From the NCBI RefSeq assembly GCF_900890425.1, contig NZ_CAAHFG010000003.1, positions 744,001 to 808,000 on the forward strand: a stretch of 64,000 nt of DNA, written 5' to 3'. Shown here one piece after another: positions 1 through 9,658 of this stretch. Position numbers and translations under genes: made by a program. This stretch comes from Pontiella desulfatans (GTDB taxonomy: Bacteria > Verrucomicrobiota > Kiritimatiellia > Kiritimatiellales > Pontiellaceae). Positions within the stretch are counted from its first letter, which is position 1, and the number at the start of each line of letters is the position of its first letter. The notes beneath the pieces were generated by a model. That model did not search any database and was not told where the DNA came from. It was given only the letters and a program-made list of their open reading frames with translations.

Positions 1-2631
1 ACTGCTGTTCAGAGAAAAACCATTAAAACTCAGGGTGGCCCGCTCAACGGGCATTCCCGAAATGCTGGAGAGATCAAAGCGGGCAAAGGCCCGTACTTTT
101 CGTTCGGAGTTACTGGCTCCGCGAACAAACAGGTTTGTAGCAGTGAATGGGGCCTCCGGTTCACTGAATTTATCCAGATTGTTTGATTGGTGTCCGGGTA
201 CAAGCCCATCGCTGTCGACGGTCTGCCCGGCCGTTTGTGGAGGCAGAATATCAACCGTATGTCCTCCGGAACCGGATGGGATGAAGGAGGTGATGAGCGG
301 GGCGGAGGCCGCATTGCCCAGAGCGTCATCGAGATCTGTTACAACGCCGGCCGGAAGCGAAACGGTAACATTACCTGGAACTGCAGGCGTAATGGTTGCC
401 GAATAGCTGTCACCAGTGCCGGTCAGATTGGTGGCGGATCCGTTGAGTACATTCAGGTCGGCGGCATCCAACCCGGTTACATTTTCGCTGAATACAAGGC
501 TGACGGCATATGCTCCGGATGCGGTGGAAGGGCCGGTCAGAACAACCGTGGGGGCGATGGGGGGATCATAGGTAATATTGAGCGGATTGGATGCATTGTT
601 GCCGTTGGATTCACTGTCCTGCACCACGCCGGCCGGTAGGGAAACGGTAACAGTTCCCGGTGTGGCGGGCGTAATCAGCACCGTATAGTTGGTCGGTCCA
701 CCCGAAAGGTTAGAGGCCGCGCCATTGCTGATGGTAAAGTCGGTGGCATCGAGCCCGGTTACGATTTCGGTGAAGAGGGCGGTGACGCTGAAGTTGGTGG
801 TCACCACATTCGTTGGGGTCGAGAGAACCACATCGGGGGCCGAGGCATTGATGTAGGTCACATCCAGTGTTCCGGATGCGGCATTGATGTTTCCGTCGGT
901 ATCAATGGCACTGCCTTCTGGCAGTGACACGTTTACGGTTCCCGGTGCGGATGGGGTAATCGTTACCGTCCAGTTAGTGCCCGAACCGGTCAGGTTTGAT
1001 GGAGTTCCATTGATCACCGCAAATTCACCGGCGTTCAGCTGGGTAACCTCTTTGCTGAAGGTTGCCGTCACGTTAAACGGAGCGGCAACAGAGCTTAACG
1101 GCGTGCTCAGGCTTACGGTCGGCTGGGAGGCGTGCACATACGGGGTGTCGGTGTTGACGGTGCTGATCCACGCATTGTATTCCGACAACATGGTGTTGTA
1201 GATATCCTGTATTTCCTGCGGCTGGGAAGCCACGTTGGTTTCCGTGGCGAGCGGGGTCTGTTCCGGTTCTTCGCCGGGCGCAATGTTTTCCATATCGAAC
1301 AGCAACCATCCGGTGTCCTGATCCACCAGCTTGTAGCGGTCATTCATCCAGGCCGTGTCATTGCCGAGCTTAAAGCCGATTGGTTTGGTCCGCTCCGTGG
1401 CGGTGCCGTTAATGATCGGACGGAGTGAAATGCCATCGAGCGGTTTCTGGTTCGGCACGCTGAGTTCCAGATAGTCAAGAATCGTCGGATAATAATCGCT
1501 GGTCACCACCGGGATATCAGTCGACATCGGCGAGGGAATTACGTCGGGCCATTCCAGGATGCCGGGCACAATGATCCCGCCGTCGAACAGTTTGCCTTTG
1601 CGGTCGCGGTAACGGCCGGAGCGGATCGAGCGGACGGTGTCGGTTTCATTGAACGAATTGACGCCGTTTTCGGGGCCGTTATCGCTGGTGACCCAGAACA
1701 TGGTATTGCTGCGAACTCCCAGTGTGGTCAGTTGATCGCGTAAGCGGCCCAATGCGGTATCGAGATCCTCAATGGAATCTTTGGCGGCATCGCTGGAGTT
1801 GACCCCGCTTACACCGTCGGGATCGATAATCGGCTTATGCGGCGTATGGAACCAGAGCACGAGAAAGAACGGTGTATTGTTGGAGACGGCGTCCTGCATG
1901 AAAGGGATGGCCTGATCAACCAGCAGTTTGGAGTCGTCGCCATCGCCGGCATCATTGACATCTGCCGGAAGAACCACATCACCTTCGCCGGAGGTCTCGT
2001 TCCAGGTGTCCGGGATACGCCAGTAACGCGTGCCGTAAAAATTGGAATCGTCAAAATCGGAAATGAGTGGACTTCCACCGCTGTAAGGATTGTAGGTGGG
2101 CACCTTCGATTCAGTGGCAAAACAGACGTCATAGTCAAAATGCCACGGAGCGCTGTAATCGGCGGTATTGCCAACCGCACCCCGGTTGGCATCGTTACGC
2201 AGCGTAGTCATGGTGCCCATGTGCCATTTCCCATAATGGCCGGTCGCATATCCGGCATCGGATAGAATGGTGGAAAGCGGGGTTTCATCGAAGCCGAGTT
2301 TTCCGCTGTTGGCCCCGCCGATGCCGACGCGGGAGGGGTGGCGACCGGTCAGGCAGCTGGCCCGGGTGGGTGAGCATACGGCCGAGGCGGCATAAAAGCG
2401 GTCAAACCGCAGGCCGCTGGCTGCCATATCGTCCATGATCGGGGTATGAATCCAGCCCTGGTCCGGATGCGGGGTCCCATCGGCATAAACCACATTCGTG
2501 CTGTTATAACTGGGATCGCCCCATCCCATGTCGTCCGCCATAACCAGAATGATATTCGGCCGGGGCGCGGCATGGGCGGAAGCCATTGTGATGAAAAGCA
2601 GGCTGATGAATGACAAAATAGGTTTAAACAT
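1..2631 (-). CDS. Secreted type I sulfatase with Ig-like repeats, cut by left edge
   Basis: Exported sulfatase expected to hydrolyse sulfate esters on a polysaccharide outside the cytoplasm. The leftward frame is open from the ATG at 2631 to base 1 (877 codons), so the C-terminus lies outside the window. A GGAG ribosome site precedes the start. Residues 1-22 look like a Sec signal peptide; the metal-binding stretch MADDMGWGD follows near residue 31, and the formylglycine motif CSPTR has its Cys at residue 86. The sulfatase part ends near residue 500. Three tandem Ig-like repeats of about 90 residues follow, each with the pattern ITP-x-x-PG-x-V-x-VSLP (similar to bacterial Ig-like Big_12-type domains). 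Then comes the start of a beta-sandwich resembling CBM96/DNRLRE modules (residues FARFDLSS). The add-on domains suggest binding to polysaccharide or the cell surface. It is divergent from the sulfatase at 2906. Confidence 0.93.
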   Translation of the reverse strand, partial: MFKPILSFISLLFITMASAHAAPRPNIILVMADDMGWGDPSYNSTNVVYADGTPHPDQGWIHTPIMDDMAASGLRFDRFYAASAVCSPTRASCLTGRHPSRVGIGGANSGKLGFDETPLSTILSDAGYATGHYGKWHMGTMTTLRNDANRGAVGNTADYSAPWHFDYDVCFATESKVPTYNPYSGGSPLISDFDDSNFYGTRYWRIPDTWNETSGEGDVVLPADVNDAGDGDDSKLLVDQAIPFMQDAVSNNTPFFLVLWFHTPHKPIIDPDGVSGVNSSDAAKDSIEDLDTALGRLRDQLTTLGVRSNTMFWVTSDNGPENGVNSFNETDTVRSIRSGRYRDRKGKLFDGGIIVPGILEWPDVIPSPMSTDIPVVTSDYYPTILDYLELSVPNQKPLDGISLRPIINGTATERTKPIGFKLGNDTAWMNDRYKLVDQDTGWLLFDMENIAPGEEPEQTPLATETNVASQPQEIQDIYNTMLSEYNAWISTVNTDTPYVHASQPTVSLSTPLSSVAAPFNVTATFSKEVTQLNAGEFAVINGTPSNLTGSGTNWTVTITPSAPGTVNVSLPEGSAIDTDGNINAASGTLDVTYINASAPDVVLSTPTNVVTTNFSVTALFTEIVTGLDATDFTISNGAASNLSGGPTNYTVLITPATPGTVTVSLPAGVVQDSESNGNNASNPLNITYDPPIAPTVVLTGPSTASGAYAVSLVFSENVTGLDAADLNVLNGSATNLTGTGDSYSATITPAVPGNVTVSLPAGVVTDLDDALGNAASAPLITSFIPSGSGGHTVDILPPQTAGQTVDSDGLVPGHQSNNLDKFSEPEAPFTATNLFVRGASNSERKVRAFARFDLSSISGMPVERATLSFNGFSLNSS

Positions 2632-2905
2632 AAAAACTCCGGATCGTTCAGTTTTATCTTTTTTATGGCCATCTGCAATGGGCAGCGCACCATCTTTTGC
2701 GGTGGAAGTCTGAGTGAATACGAGCTCCATCCAATCGGTAAATGCCGTGCAACAGCTCATTCTTGATCTTTTTAGCGTAAAATATATGAACGACATCAGG
2801 CAGGTATTTTCATTTTTGTTGTGAAATAAGGATTATTCATCAAAACCGGGTGCCGGAGTGACGTTATTATTTTACAGGCATATTAACCAATTTTAAGGTG
2901 TAATC

Positions 2906-4543
2906 ATGAAAAGACGAAATTTTATCGGAAATCTGGCGGTCGGCGCCGCACTCTGCAGTTCGGTTGCCCATGGGGCGGAACCCAAAAACCGGCCGAATGT
3001 GATTCTACTTTTAACGGATGACCAAAGTTACCGCTCCATGGGCTGTTACGGAAATCCGCAGGCGAAAACGCCGCATCTGGATCAACTGGCGGCTGACGGC
3101 GTGATTTTTGACCGCGCTTATGACACCACGGCCATCTGCATGGCGAGCCGCGCTCAGGTGATGACCGGCATGTATGAATACAAAACCGGCTGTAATTTCA
3201 GTCATGGACCGCTGACCGCGGATAAATGGCAGAAATCCTATCCCATTCTGATGCGTCAGGCCGGCTATCATACCGGCTTTGTCGGCAAATTCGGATTCGC
3301 GGTCAAGCCGACGGCCGACGGCAGTTCAAATTATCATCACAACGACGATCTGCCGATTGATTCATTTGATGAATGGTATGGCTGGCCCGCGCAGGGTCAA
3401 TACCGGACCGCCGATAATGAATATGTTGCGCAATATGCCGATAAGTACCCTCATGTCACCCGTGCCTGCGGCGCGGTTTCACAGGATTTTATTAAGAATG
3501 CCGCTAAGAGCGACAAGCCGTTTTGTTTGTCGGTGAGTTTTAAAGCGTCGCATGGTCCGATGTCGCCCGATCCATTTTTCAACGACGTCTACGCCGATAC
3601 CGTGTGGGACGAGCCGCCGAACTATGATGAGGCGGGAGCATCCCTCCGACCGCAACAGGCAAAGAGTGGCCGGCAGTTTATGAGCATCAAGGATTTCCGC
3701 CCGGACAAATATCAGGAAACCATGCGGAAATATAACCAGCTTGTTTACGGCATCGACTATGCCGTCGGTATGATTCGCGAAGAGCTGGAACGTCAGGGAG
3801 TGGCCGATAATACGGTCATTCTGTTCCTGACCGATAATGGCTACAGCTGCGGCGCAAACAGCATGGGTGGCAAAGTCCTTCCCTATGAAGAACCGAGCCG
3901 TTCGCCGATGATTGTTTATGATCCGCGGCATCCGGTTTCCGGCAAAGGCGCCCGCGTCAAAGCCGTGACCGCGAACATCGATATGGCGCCTACGGTGCTG
4001 GATGTAGCCGGCATTCCTGTCCCTGAGAATATGGACGGTAAAAGCCTGATGCCGTTGCTGGATGATCCGAAAGGAAAAGTCCACGACTCGATCCTGCTGA
4101 TTAATGCCTGGGGTAGTGCGCCGACGCATTCGCTGGCGGTGGTGACCGAGGACTATAAATACATCAACTGGCCGTTCAATCATGAGATGGAGGCCGCTGA
4201 AGAGCTGTTTGATCTGTCTAAAGACCGGTTTGAAATGAACAACCTCGCGGCCAATCCTGAAAAACAGGAAATCCTGAACCGTATGCAGAAGAAATACGAC
4301 GGCTCGCTGGCGGTTTGGAAACAGGAGTGCGTGGAATACGGTAACTATCCACTGTTTGGGCAACTCTACGATCGCCATATCCCTTGGGAGGATAAACTCG
4401 CGGCCATGGACACGCGCATGAAGCGCAACTATCTCGAGTGGAACAAAGGGAAAGAAAAGAAAGAAGTCTCCCCCGAAAAAAAGGCCGCCAAATCCGCCTC
4501 CCGCGCCCAGCGTAAAGCCGAACAGGAAGCCGCAGCAAAATAA
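2906..4543 (+). CDS. Sulfatase, CMASR-type, probable Tat export
   Basis: Type I sulfatase of 545 residues. The leader MKRRNFIGNLAVGAAL has the twin-arginine pattern RR-x-F-I, so folded export by Tat is likely. Metal-site residues LTDDQS occur near 36-41. The formylglycine motif is CMASR (Cys78), with Ala where most sulfatases have Pro; this C-x-A-x-R variant is accepted by sulfatase-maturing enzymes. It belongs with the genes at 13419 and 33272, which share AYDTT-x-IC-x-ASR. The C-terminal 30 or so residues are a Lys/Ala/Glu-rich tail of low complexity. AAGGTG lies about 8 bases before the ATG. A terminator at 4581-4616 follows. The substrate cannot be assigned. Confidence 0.95.
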   Translation: MKRRNFIGNLAVGAALCSSVAHGAEPKNRPNVILLLTDDQSYRSMGCYGNPQAKTPHLDQLAADGVIFDRAYDTTAICMASRAQVMTGMYEYKTGCNFSHGPLTADKWQKSYPILMRQAGYHTGFVGKFGFAVKPTADGSSNYHHNDDLPIDSFDEWYGWPAQGQYRTADNEYVAQYADKYPHVTRACGAVSQDFIKNAAKSDKPFCLSVSFKASHGPMSPDPFFNDVYADTVWDEPPNYDEAGASLRPQQAKSGRQFMSIKDFRPDKYQETMRKYNQLVYGIDYAVGMIREELERQGVADNTVILFLTDNGYSCGANSMGGKVLPYEEPSRSPMIVYDPRHPVSGKGARVKAVTANIDMAPTVLDVAGIPVPENMDGKSLMPLLDDPKGKVHDSILLINAWGSAPTHSLAVVTEDYKYINWPFNHEMEAAEELFDLSKDRFEMNNLAANPEKQEILNRMQKKYDGSLAVWKQECVEYGNYPLFGQLYDRHIPWEDKLAAMDTRMKRNYLEWNKGKEKKEVSPEKKAAKSASRAQRKAEQEAAAK

Positions 4544-4580
4544 TATAGCGACGGGTTTTTAACCACGAAGGCAGGAAGGG

Positions 4581-4616
4581 CACGAAGAATTAAATCGGGT
4601 TCTTCGTGTTTTTTTT
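4581..4616 (+). terminator. Rho-independent terminator after the 2906 sulfatase
   Basis: Nine-base arms CACGAAGAA (4581-4589) and TTCTTCGTG (4600-4608) are followed by a run of T (4609-4616). It sits 38 bases past the stop codon. Confidence 0.8.
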
Positions 4617-4690
4617 GATTCATAGAAAAAGGGATTCAGAATCTACGTGCGGCATTTTTCTGACAGGTTCCGCAGGATTAATAAGATTTT

Positions 4691-4716
4691 GGTAGGGACG
4701 GCTGTCCCAGCCGTCC
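4691..4716 (+). repeat. Single class I REP hairpin (GTAG head)
   Basis: After G-GTAG there is a perfect 9-base-pair stem, GGACGGCTG (4696-4704) and CAGCCGTCC (4708-4716), around the loop TCC. Head, stem length and loop match the paired REPs at 34863, 35476, 37086, 40245 and 50180, while the stem sequence differs by compensating changes. No inverted partner is visible nearby, so this is a solitary unit. Confidence 0.8.
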
Positions 4717-4846
4717 GCCCGGTACGCCGCCCATTCGCACTGTCCATCTGCATCCTTACAACGTCGGACAGCCCATCTCGTGAGCCGATTTGAGCACGGC
4801 AACGTGGCCTCAAACGCAGATGACTGGGGTAATACGGTGAAGTTGA

Positions 4847-4951
4847 ATCGCTTTCCCCTTCGGGGTTAAGCGATCTCTACACCCGCCAGTTTTTGCAGAG
4901 AACGTTTACCCGGCAGTATTTGTAGGGAACGTTTACCCGAAGGGAAACGTT
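4847..4951. repeat. Cluster of class II REP hairpins
   Basis: Two GTAG-headed hairpins of a second family point outward or inward around 4847-4951. On the minus strand, GTAG (4880-4877) is followed by arms ATCGCTT/AAGCGAT with an inner CCCC/GGGG stem (4847-4874). On the plus strand, GTAG at 4922 is followed by arms AACGTTT/AAACGTT with inner CCC-GAA-GGG (4928-4951). A degenerate head (GCAGAGAACGTTTACCC) lies between them at 4895-4911. The same family appears as an inverted pair at 48486-48582. Confidence 0.7.
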
Positions 4952-5377
4952 GAAGGGGGATAGGTTTTGGGTTGAGCGCACTTTTATCGTTTATGCATTC
5001 GGACAGCCCGGCGGTCTATCCCGAATGGGGCTAAGTTTAGCAGGATTTGCTTTGCGCGGAGTAGACGAAGATTCGTCGCTATTCGCTCTGAATCACCTGC
5101 GGTACGGTCGTATTGGCAACTCATGGGAGGCCGTGGATATCGTTTTACTCACCAATAGTATCGCAGGCGGCCCGCCTGCCCTTTCGCGCGGAACACCATT
5201 TATAAAATCTTTAACTTAGTACTATTGCGGTCTGTCTCTGCCTTTAACCGTTTTACATTCATTTACGTTTATCCGTGGTTCAAAGAAAAGGGTCAAAAAA
5301 GCTAAGCACAGCGGAGTTTAATCGGTAGATGAACGCATGTTTTATAAATGAACTGCGTAGACATGCAAAAGGATCAA

Positions 5378-6964
5378 ATGAAGAGTTTAAAAATCGCATT
5401 ATGTCTGTTGGTTGCTGCGCAGGTTGCGTCAGCCGCTAAAAAGGTGGATATGGACGTCTGGGGCCCGCTGATGGAACGGGGCGTTCCGCAGTGGGCGAAA
5501 GATGCCAAGTTTGGAATCTATGCGCACTGGGGCGTCTATTCCGTGGCCGGGCAGTGGGATTTCGCGGAACCGAACTGGGGCAATGGATATATCTGTGGCT
5601 ACCAGCGTTATTATTCCACCAGCCCGAAGCAGGATATGCGCGTTCAGTTTGAAAAGAACGTCGGGCCGATTCAGGAAGGCTTCGGCTATAAGGATCTCGC
5701 GAAACAGTTCCAACCCATTGATTTTGATCCCGACTACTGGGCTGACTTGATGGCGCGTTCCGGAGCAAAATATGCGGGCATCTGCGCGATTCATCATGAT
5801 GGTTATGCGATGTGGGACAGCGATGTGATTGACCTCTGCGCGGGCAAGCTCGGACCGAAACGCGATCTGCTGGGTGACATGATGAAGGCCATCGAAAAAC
5901 ACGGTATGAAGACCTTTACCTCTTTCCACCACGCGCGGACCTATAAACATTTTCAGGGTCTTCGTAAAAAGCTTGCGGCCGATCCAGACTATGCCCAGGT
6001 CGATCTGCTCGATCCGAATCTGCGGAACTACTATTGGTATGCGGGCGACGAGGACTACTTTGCGGACATCCGTTACAAGCTGACCAGGGAAGTGATCGAC
6101 AAATATCAGCCGGACGGCATCTGGTTTGACGGCGGTGGCGGAAAATACGGTACGGAGGTCGTGTTGAACGACTTTTTTAATATGGGCGATAAAGCCGGTA
6201 AAGAAGTGGTGGTGCACAACAAAGGCAACTTCCCTGAAAAATTCGGCGTCTATTCCTATGAAAACGGCCATGCCCGTCCGCTCTACATCGAATGGCCGTG
6301 GGAAGATGATACACCATCGGCCACCGGCTGGTGTGACTGGCCCTGGTTCAAGGATATCGAATATAAAAAGCCCCGCGATATTGTCGTGCGCCTCTGCGAT
6401 CTCGTGGCGCGCAACGGCGGGTTGCTGCTTTCCATGAATCCTCGGCCCGATGGAAAACTCGACCAGGGACAGATCGATCTGCTGGAAGGCATCGGTTCCT
6501 GGCTTGATGGGAACGGCGAGGCCATTTACGCAACGGTGCCATGGAAAATTTTCGCGGAAGGCAATACCGGCCATTTAAAATATTATCAGTATAAAGCCGA
6601 TGGAACGAAATCCCGTGGTGTCCAGCCTGATCCGAAGCAGCTGACGCATGAAGACGTACGTTTTACCCGCAACGGCGAGAGCCTGTATGCCACCGTGCTA
6701 GGGGTTCCAACCTCTGGAACTGCGGTTATCCAATCGCTTGGGAATGGAACCTCTGTTTCTGAGTCTAACAAGATAAAATCCATTGAGCTGCTGGGGCATG
6801 GGCCGGTGAAGTGGAGCCGGTCGGAAGATGCACTGAGCATCACGCTTCCGGCGGAACTGCCGAACGAATGGGCGCTCTCCTTTAAGATCAATGTCGATGG
6901 CGAACTGGACAAGAGTAAGCCGGATGTTGACGGTTCAAAAATGAAGTTGCCGAAGCAGACCTAA
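5378..6964 (+). CDS. Secreted alpha-L-fucosidase (GH29 family)
   Basis: Glycoside hydrolase expected to remove terminal alpha-L-fucose from a polysaccharide or oligosaccharide. It is 528 residues from the ATG at 5378, chosen because AAAAGGA lies just upstream and the sequence then starts with a clean signal peptide (MKSLKIALCLLVAAQVASA); ten further in-frame upstream codons are less likely to be used. GH29 hallmarks include FGIYAHWGVYS (about residues 45-55), the HHDGYAMWDSD block (139-149), and DGIWFDGG (246-253), whose Asp251 is the likely nucleophile. A C-terminal beta-sandwich runs from about residue 400. Together with the sulfatases around it, it points to a sulfated fucan-like substrate. 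The stop codon is followed at once by a REP (6966-6990). Confidence 0.93.
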   Translation: MKSLKIALCLLVAAQVASAAKKVDMDVWGPLMERGVPQWAKDAKFGIYAHWGVYSVAGQWDFAEPNWGNGYICGYQRYYSTSPKQDMRVQFEKNVGPIQEGFGYKDLAKQFQPIDFDPDYWADLMARSGAKYAGICAIHHDGYAMWDSDVIDLCAGKLGPKRDLLGDMMKAIEKHGMKTFTSFHHARTYKHFQGLRKKLAADPDYAQVDLLDPNLRNYYWYAGDEDYFADIRYKLTREVIDKYQPDGIWFDGGGGKYGTEVVLNDFFNMGDKAGKEVVVHNKGNFPEKFGVYSYENGHARPLYIEWPWEDDTPSATGWCDWPWFKDIEYKKPRDIVVRLCDLVARNGGLLLSMNPRPDGKLDQGQIDLLEGIGSWLDGNGEAIYATVPWKIFAEGNTGHLKYYQYKADGTKSRGVQPDPKQLTHEDVRFTRNGESLYATVLGVPTSGTAVIQSLGNGTSVSESNKIKSIELLGHGPVKWSRSEDALSITLPAELPNEWALSFKINVDGELDKSKPDVDGSKMKLPKQT

Positions 6965-6965
6965 G

Positions 6966-6990
6966 GTAGGGCGCGATCGCTGAGCGCGCC
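6966..6990 (+). repeat. Single class I REP hairpin directly after the fucosidase stop
   Basis: GTAG (6966-6969) is followed by arms GGCGCGATC and GAGCGCGCC around a three-base loop GCT: nine pairs with one mismatch. It begins one base after the TAA stop (6962-6964). Head, arm length and loop length equal those of the other class I REPs, but the stem sequence is quite different. The 190 bases between it and the next gene show nothing else recognisable. Confidence 0.7.
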
Positions 6991-7181
6991 GCATTAACGA
7001 ACCGAGCCATTGCAACGTTCGATCGTCCGTGCAGCCCGACGGCCTGTCCTTGCCAAATACACCTTTCTTTCTGAAACCGGTCAAACATCCCCGATAATGC
7101 GGCGTTTACTTTGTGATGTGGTATGAGTTTGATGCCATGAAGGTCGGCTGGGCTCATATATTTGCTTTATCAAAAGGGTTT

Positions 7182-8798
7182 ATGAAAAAGATACAGGTGG
7201 TGATGGGGATTCTGTTACTTCATCTTGGTTTGGTCCAGGCCAGGCCGAATATTCTCTATATTATGTCGGATGATCATGCGGCGCATGCCATCGGTGCGTA
7301 TGGAGGGCGGTTGGCATCGGTCAATCCGACGCCGACGCTGGACCGTTTGGCGGCCGAGGGCGTGGTAATGGAAAATACGTTTTGCAACAATGCGGTCTGC
7401 AGTCCGAGCCGGGCATCGATCCTGACCGGGCAATACAGTCATGTTAACGGAGCAAAAAGCCTGGGGGGCAAGGTGGAAAAAGAAAACCAGACCCTTCCCC
7501 TTAAGATGCATGAAGCGGGCTATCAGACCGCGGTCATTGGTAAATGGCATCTGGGGGTTCAGCCGCTGGCTTTTGACTATTACAAAGTTCTGCACAGTCA
7601 GGGAAAATATCATAATCCGGAATTTTTCGAGCGAGCTGCACCGGATGCCGAAGAAACAACGTTTACCGAAGAGGGCTACTGTTCGGATCTGATCGTGGAT
7701 TCATCACTGAGCTGGTTAAAGAATCGGGATAAAACAAAGCCCTTTCTCTTGATGACGCAGTTCAAAGCGCCGCATGGCCCCTGGGATTATCACGAGCGCT
7801 ATGAATCGCTGTATGCGGATGTCGATATTCCGGAACCGGCGAGCCTGTATGATAATCAAAACAACGGTTCTATCGCGACGCGCGGGCATAATGACGAACT
7901 GCTTTTTAACATCGGGTCCTCGGTAGGACGGCGGAATCGATACCGCTCACATATCAAGAGTGTTGATCGGTCGATCAAAAATACCTTCGACGGTTTGAAC
8001 GATGACGAGGTGAAGCATCTTTGCTATCAGGATTATGCAAAAAAATACCTGCGCTGCGTGCGCGGGGTGGATGACAATATTAAACGTCTGGTTGAGTATC
8101 TGGAGGCAGAGGGCGAACTGGATAACACATTGATCATCTATACCTCGGATCAGGGCATGTTTCTGGGTGAACATGATTATGTGGACAAGCGCTGGATGTA
8201 TGAGGAGGGCATGCGCATGCCGTTTATCGTTCGATACCCGAAATCGATCAAAGCGGGCTCCCGTTCCGATGCGCTGGTCAATAATACCGATTTTGCCCCG
8301 ATGTTGTTGGATTATGCCGGAGTTCCAACCCCTGGAACTATGCAGGGTCGCAGCTTCCGCTCCACCATGGAAACCGGTAAGGAACCGTCGGGCTGGCGAA
8401 CCGCCACGTATTACCGCTACTGGATGCATATGAAACATCATTACAACCCTGCCCATTTCGGCATCCGCACCAAGGAGTGGAAACTGATCTTTTTCTATGG
8501 AGCGGATGAAAAAGGGGAACAGGGCAACGGGCGTACGCCGCCGGGATGGGAGTTGTACAGCATGAAGAATGATTCGAAGGAAATGAACAATCTCTACGAT
8601 AATCCGGAATACTGTGAAATTGTTGAAATGCTCAAGGACGAGCTCAAGGCGGTTCGTGCCGAAGTGAAAGATTCGGATGCAGGAAACCCTTATCTGCAGT
8701 CGATTATCGACAAACATTGGGACGGCGGCGAAGATGAAACCGTTCAGATTTCTAATCAGGTAGTGCAGAACCCGGTCGCAGCGAAGAAAAAGAAATGA
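7182..8798 (+). CDS. Secreted type I sulfatase, CSPSR-type
   Basis: Sulfatase of 538 residues. The ATG at 7182 is preferred: AAAAGGG lies 3 bases upstream and it begins a signal peptide (MKKIQVVMGILLLHLGLVQA); a longer frame from 7113 lacks both. MSDDHAAH carries metal ligands near 28-35. The formylglycine Cys is residue 73 (CSPSR). The block SDQGMFLGEHDYVDKRWMYE, with the invariant DQG/GEH pattern, is typical of sulfatases related to choline-sulfatase and heparan sulfatase types. The C-terminus ends in AAKKKK. Its stop overlaps the next start (ATGA), so it heads a translationally coupled run extending to 13331. Confidence 0.94.
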   Translation: MKKIQVVMGILLLHLGLVQARPNILYIMSDDHAAHAIGAYGGRLASVNPTPTLDRLAAEGVVMENTFCNNAVCSPSRASILTGQYSHVNGAKSLGGKVEKENQTLPLKMHEAGYQTAVIGKWHLGVQPLAFDYYKVLHSQGKYHNPEFFERAAPDAEETTFTEEGYCSDLIVDSSLSWLKNRDKTKPFLLMTQFKAPHGPWDYHERYESLYADVDIPEPASLYDNQNNGSIATRGHNDELLFNIGSSVGRRNRYRSHIKSVDRSIKNTFDGLNDDEVKHLCYQDYAKKYLRCVRGVDDNIKRLVEYLEAEGELDNTLIIYTSDQGMFLGEHDYVDKRWMYEEGMRMPFIVRYPKSIKAGSRSDALVNNTDFAPMLLDYAGVPTPGTMQGRSFRSTMETGKEPSGWRTATYYRYWMHMKHHYNPAHFGIRTKEWKLIFFYGADEKGEQGNGRTPPGWELYSMKNDSKEMNNLYDNPEYCEIVEMLKDELKAVRAEVKDSDAGNPYLQSIIDKHWDGGEDETVQISNQVVQNPVAAKKKK

Positions 8799-9658
8799 GC
8801 TTACGAATCTCTATAGGTATCCTGGCTGGTCTGTTGGTCAGTGCAGTTGTCGCAGAACCGTTGAAGGTGATGACCTACAACGTCTGGCTGGGATTTAATA
8901 AGAAACAACACCTGGAAGCCGGTGCGGAATGGATTGCAGCACAGCATGTCGATGTGCTGGCTCTGCAGGAACTGAAGGGATTCAATCAGGAACGTTTGGA
9001 AACTGCGGCAAAATCCTGGGGCCACTGCTATGCGATGATCTTTGATCGTCAAGGCGGTTTCCCGCAGGGGCTGACCTCGAAAACCCCGATAGAAAAAGTG
9101 GAGCAGATCCAGCCTGAAAATAATCCTAAGCTGCGCGGGACGCTTCATTGCAAAACGGCTGGAATGCACTTTTTTGTGGTTCACTTTGATCCGCGAAACT
9201 ATCTCCGGCGGCAGAAGGAGGCGCGGGCCGTGGTGGAACGGGTTGCACCGCTTGTTGAGGCCGGTGAAAAGGTTGTTGTACTGGGGGATTTTAATGCACA
9301 TGCCCTGAGCGATAAGTCACAGTTGGCGAAGCAAGCCGGCCTGTTGGAAAAATGGCTGGCCAAGGAGGGCGGGTCGCATCGTGCGTTTGATGATGCGGGG
9401 AATCTCGATTTTTCTGTTGTGCAGCTGTTTCTGGATGCGGGACTTGTGGATTTATCGGTTAACCCGCCTGCCACGTTTCCGACTCGGCTTCATTTTCCCG
9501 ATATGTCCGCTGAGGAATTTGAGGGACTGGGTCAGCGCATTGATTATATTTTCACGAGTTCCGCATTGGCTGGAGGCTCGATAATTTATCCTCGGGCGGC
9601 TGTGCTGGATACGATATCTGACCATTATCCCTTACTTCTGGAGTTGAAACATGATTAA
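8795..9658 (+). CDS. Secreted endonuclease/exonuclease/phosphatase (EEP) family hydrolase
   Basis: 287-residue member of the EEP superfamily, metal-dependent phosphodiester/phosphomonoester hydrolases. Family residues are visible: TYNVW (Asn29), LALQEL (Glu59), GDFNAH, QRIDYIF and the terminal SDHYP. The N-terminus is a signal peptide ending near AVVA (residue 20), so it acts outside the cytoplasm. It overlaps the upstream sulfatase by 4 bases and the downstream sulfatase by 8 bases, which implies coupled expression with polysaccharide-degrading enzymes. The substrate is unknown; a phosphorylated glycan, phospholipid or extracellular nucleic acid are all possible. Confidence 0.9.
   Translation: MSLRISIGILAGLLVSAVVAEPLKVMTYNVWLGFNKKQHLEAGAEWIAAQHVDVLALQELKGFNQERLETAAKSWGHCYAMIFDRQGGFPQGLTSKTPIEKVEQIQPENNPKLRGTLHCKTAGMHFFVVHFDPRNYLRRQKEARAVVERVAPLVEAGEKVVVLGDFNAHALSDKSQLAKQAGLLEKWLAKEGGSHRAFDDAGNLDFSVVQLFLDAGLVDLSVNPPATFPTRLHFPDMSAEEFEGLGQRIDYIFTSSALAGGSIIYPRAAVLDTISDHYPLLLELKHD

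Larger units (their letters stand above)
4544..5377. other. 834-base gap rich in hairpins, no credible gene
   Basis: Between the sulfatase and the fucosidase there is a terminator (4581-4616), a single class I REP (4691-4716), a cluster of class II REPs (4847-4951) and a short GC hairpin GCAGGCGG/CCGCCTGC near 5163-5178. A rightward open frame at 4950-5219 starts inside a REP hairpin and resembles no protein family, so it is not called. The stretch 5220-5377 is AT-rich and holds the fucosidase ribosome site AAAAGGA. No promoter could be assigned. Confidence 0.7.

Noticed and set aside
4950-5219. 89-codon open frame in the repeat-rich gap
   Set aside because: It starts inside or beside a REP hairpin, has no domain or leader, and its composition is unlike neighbouring genes.
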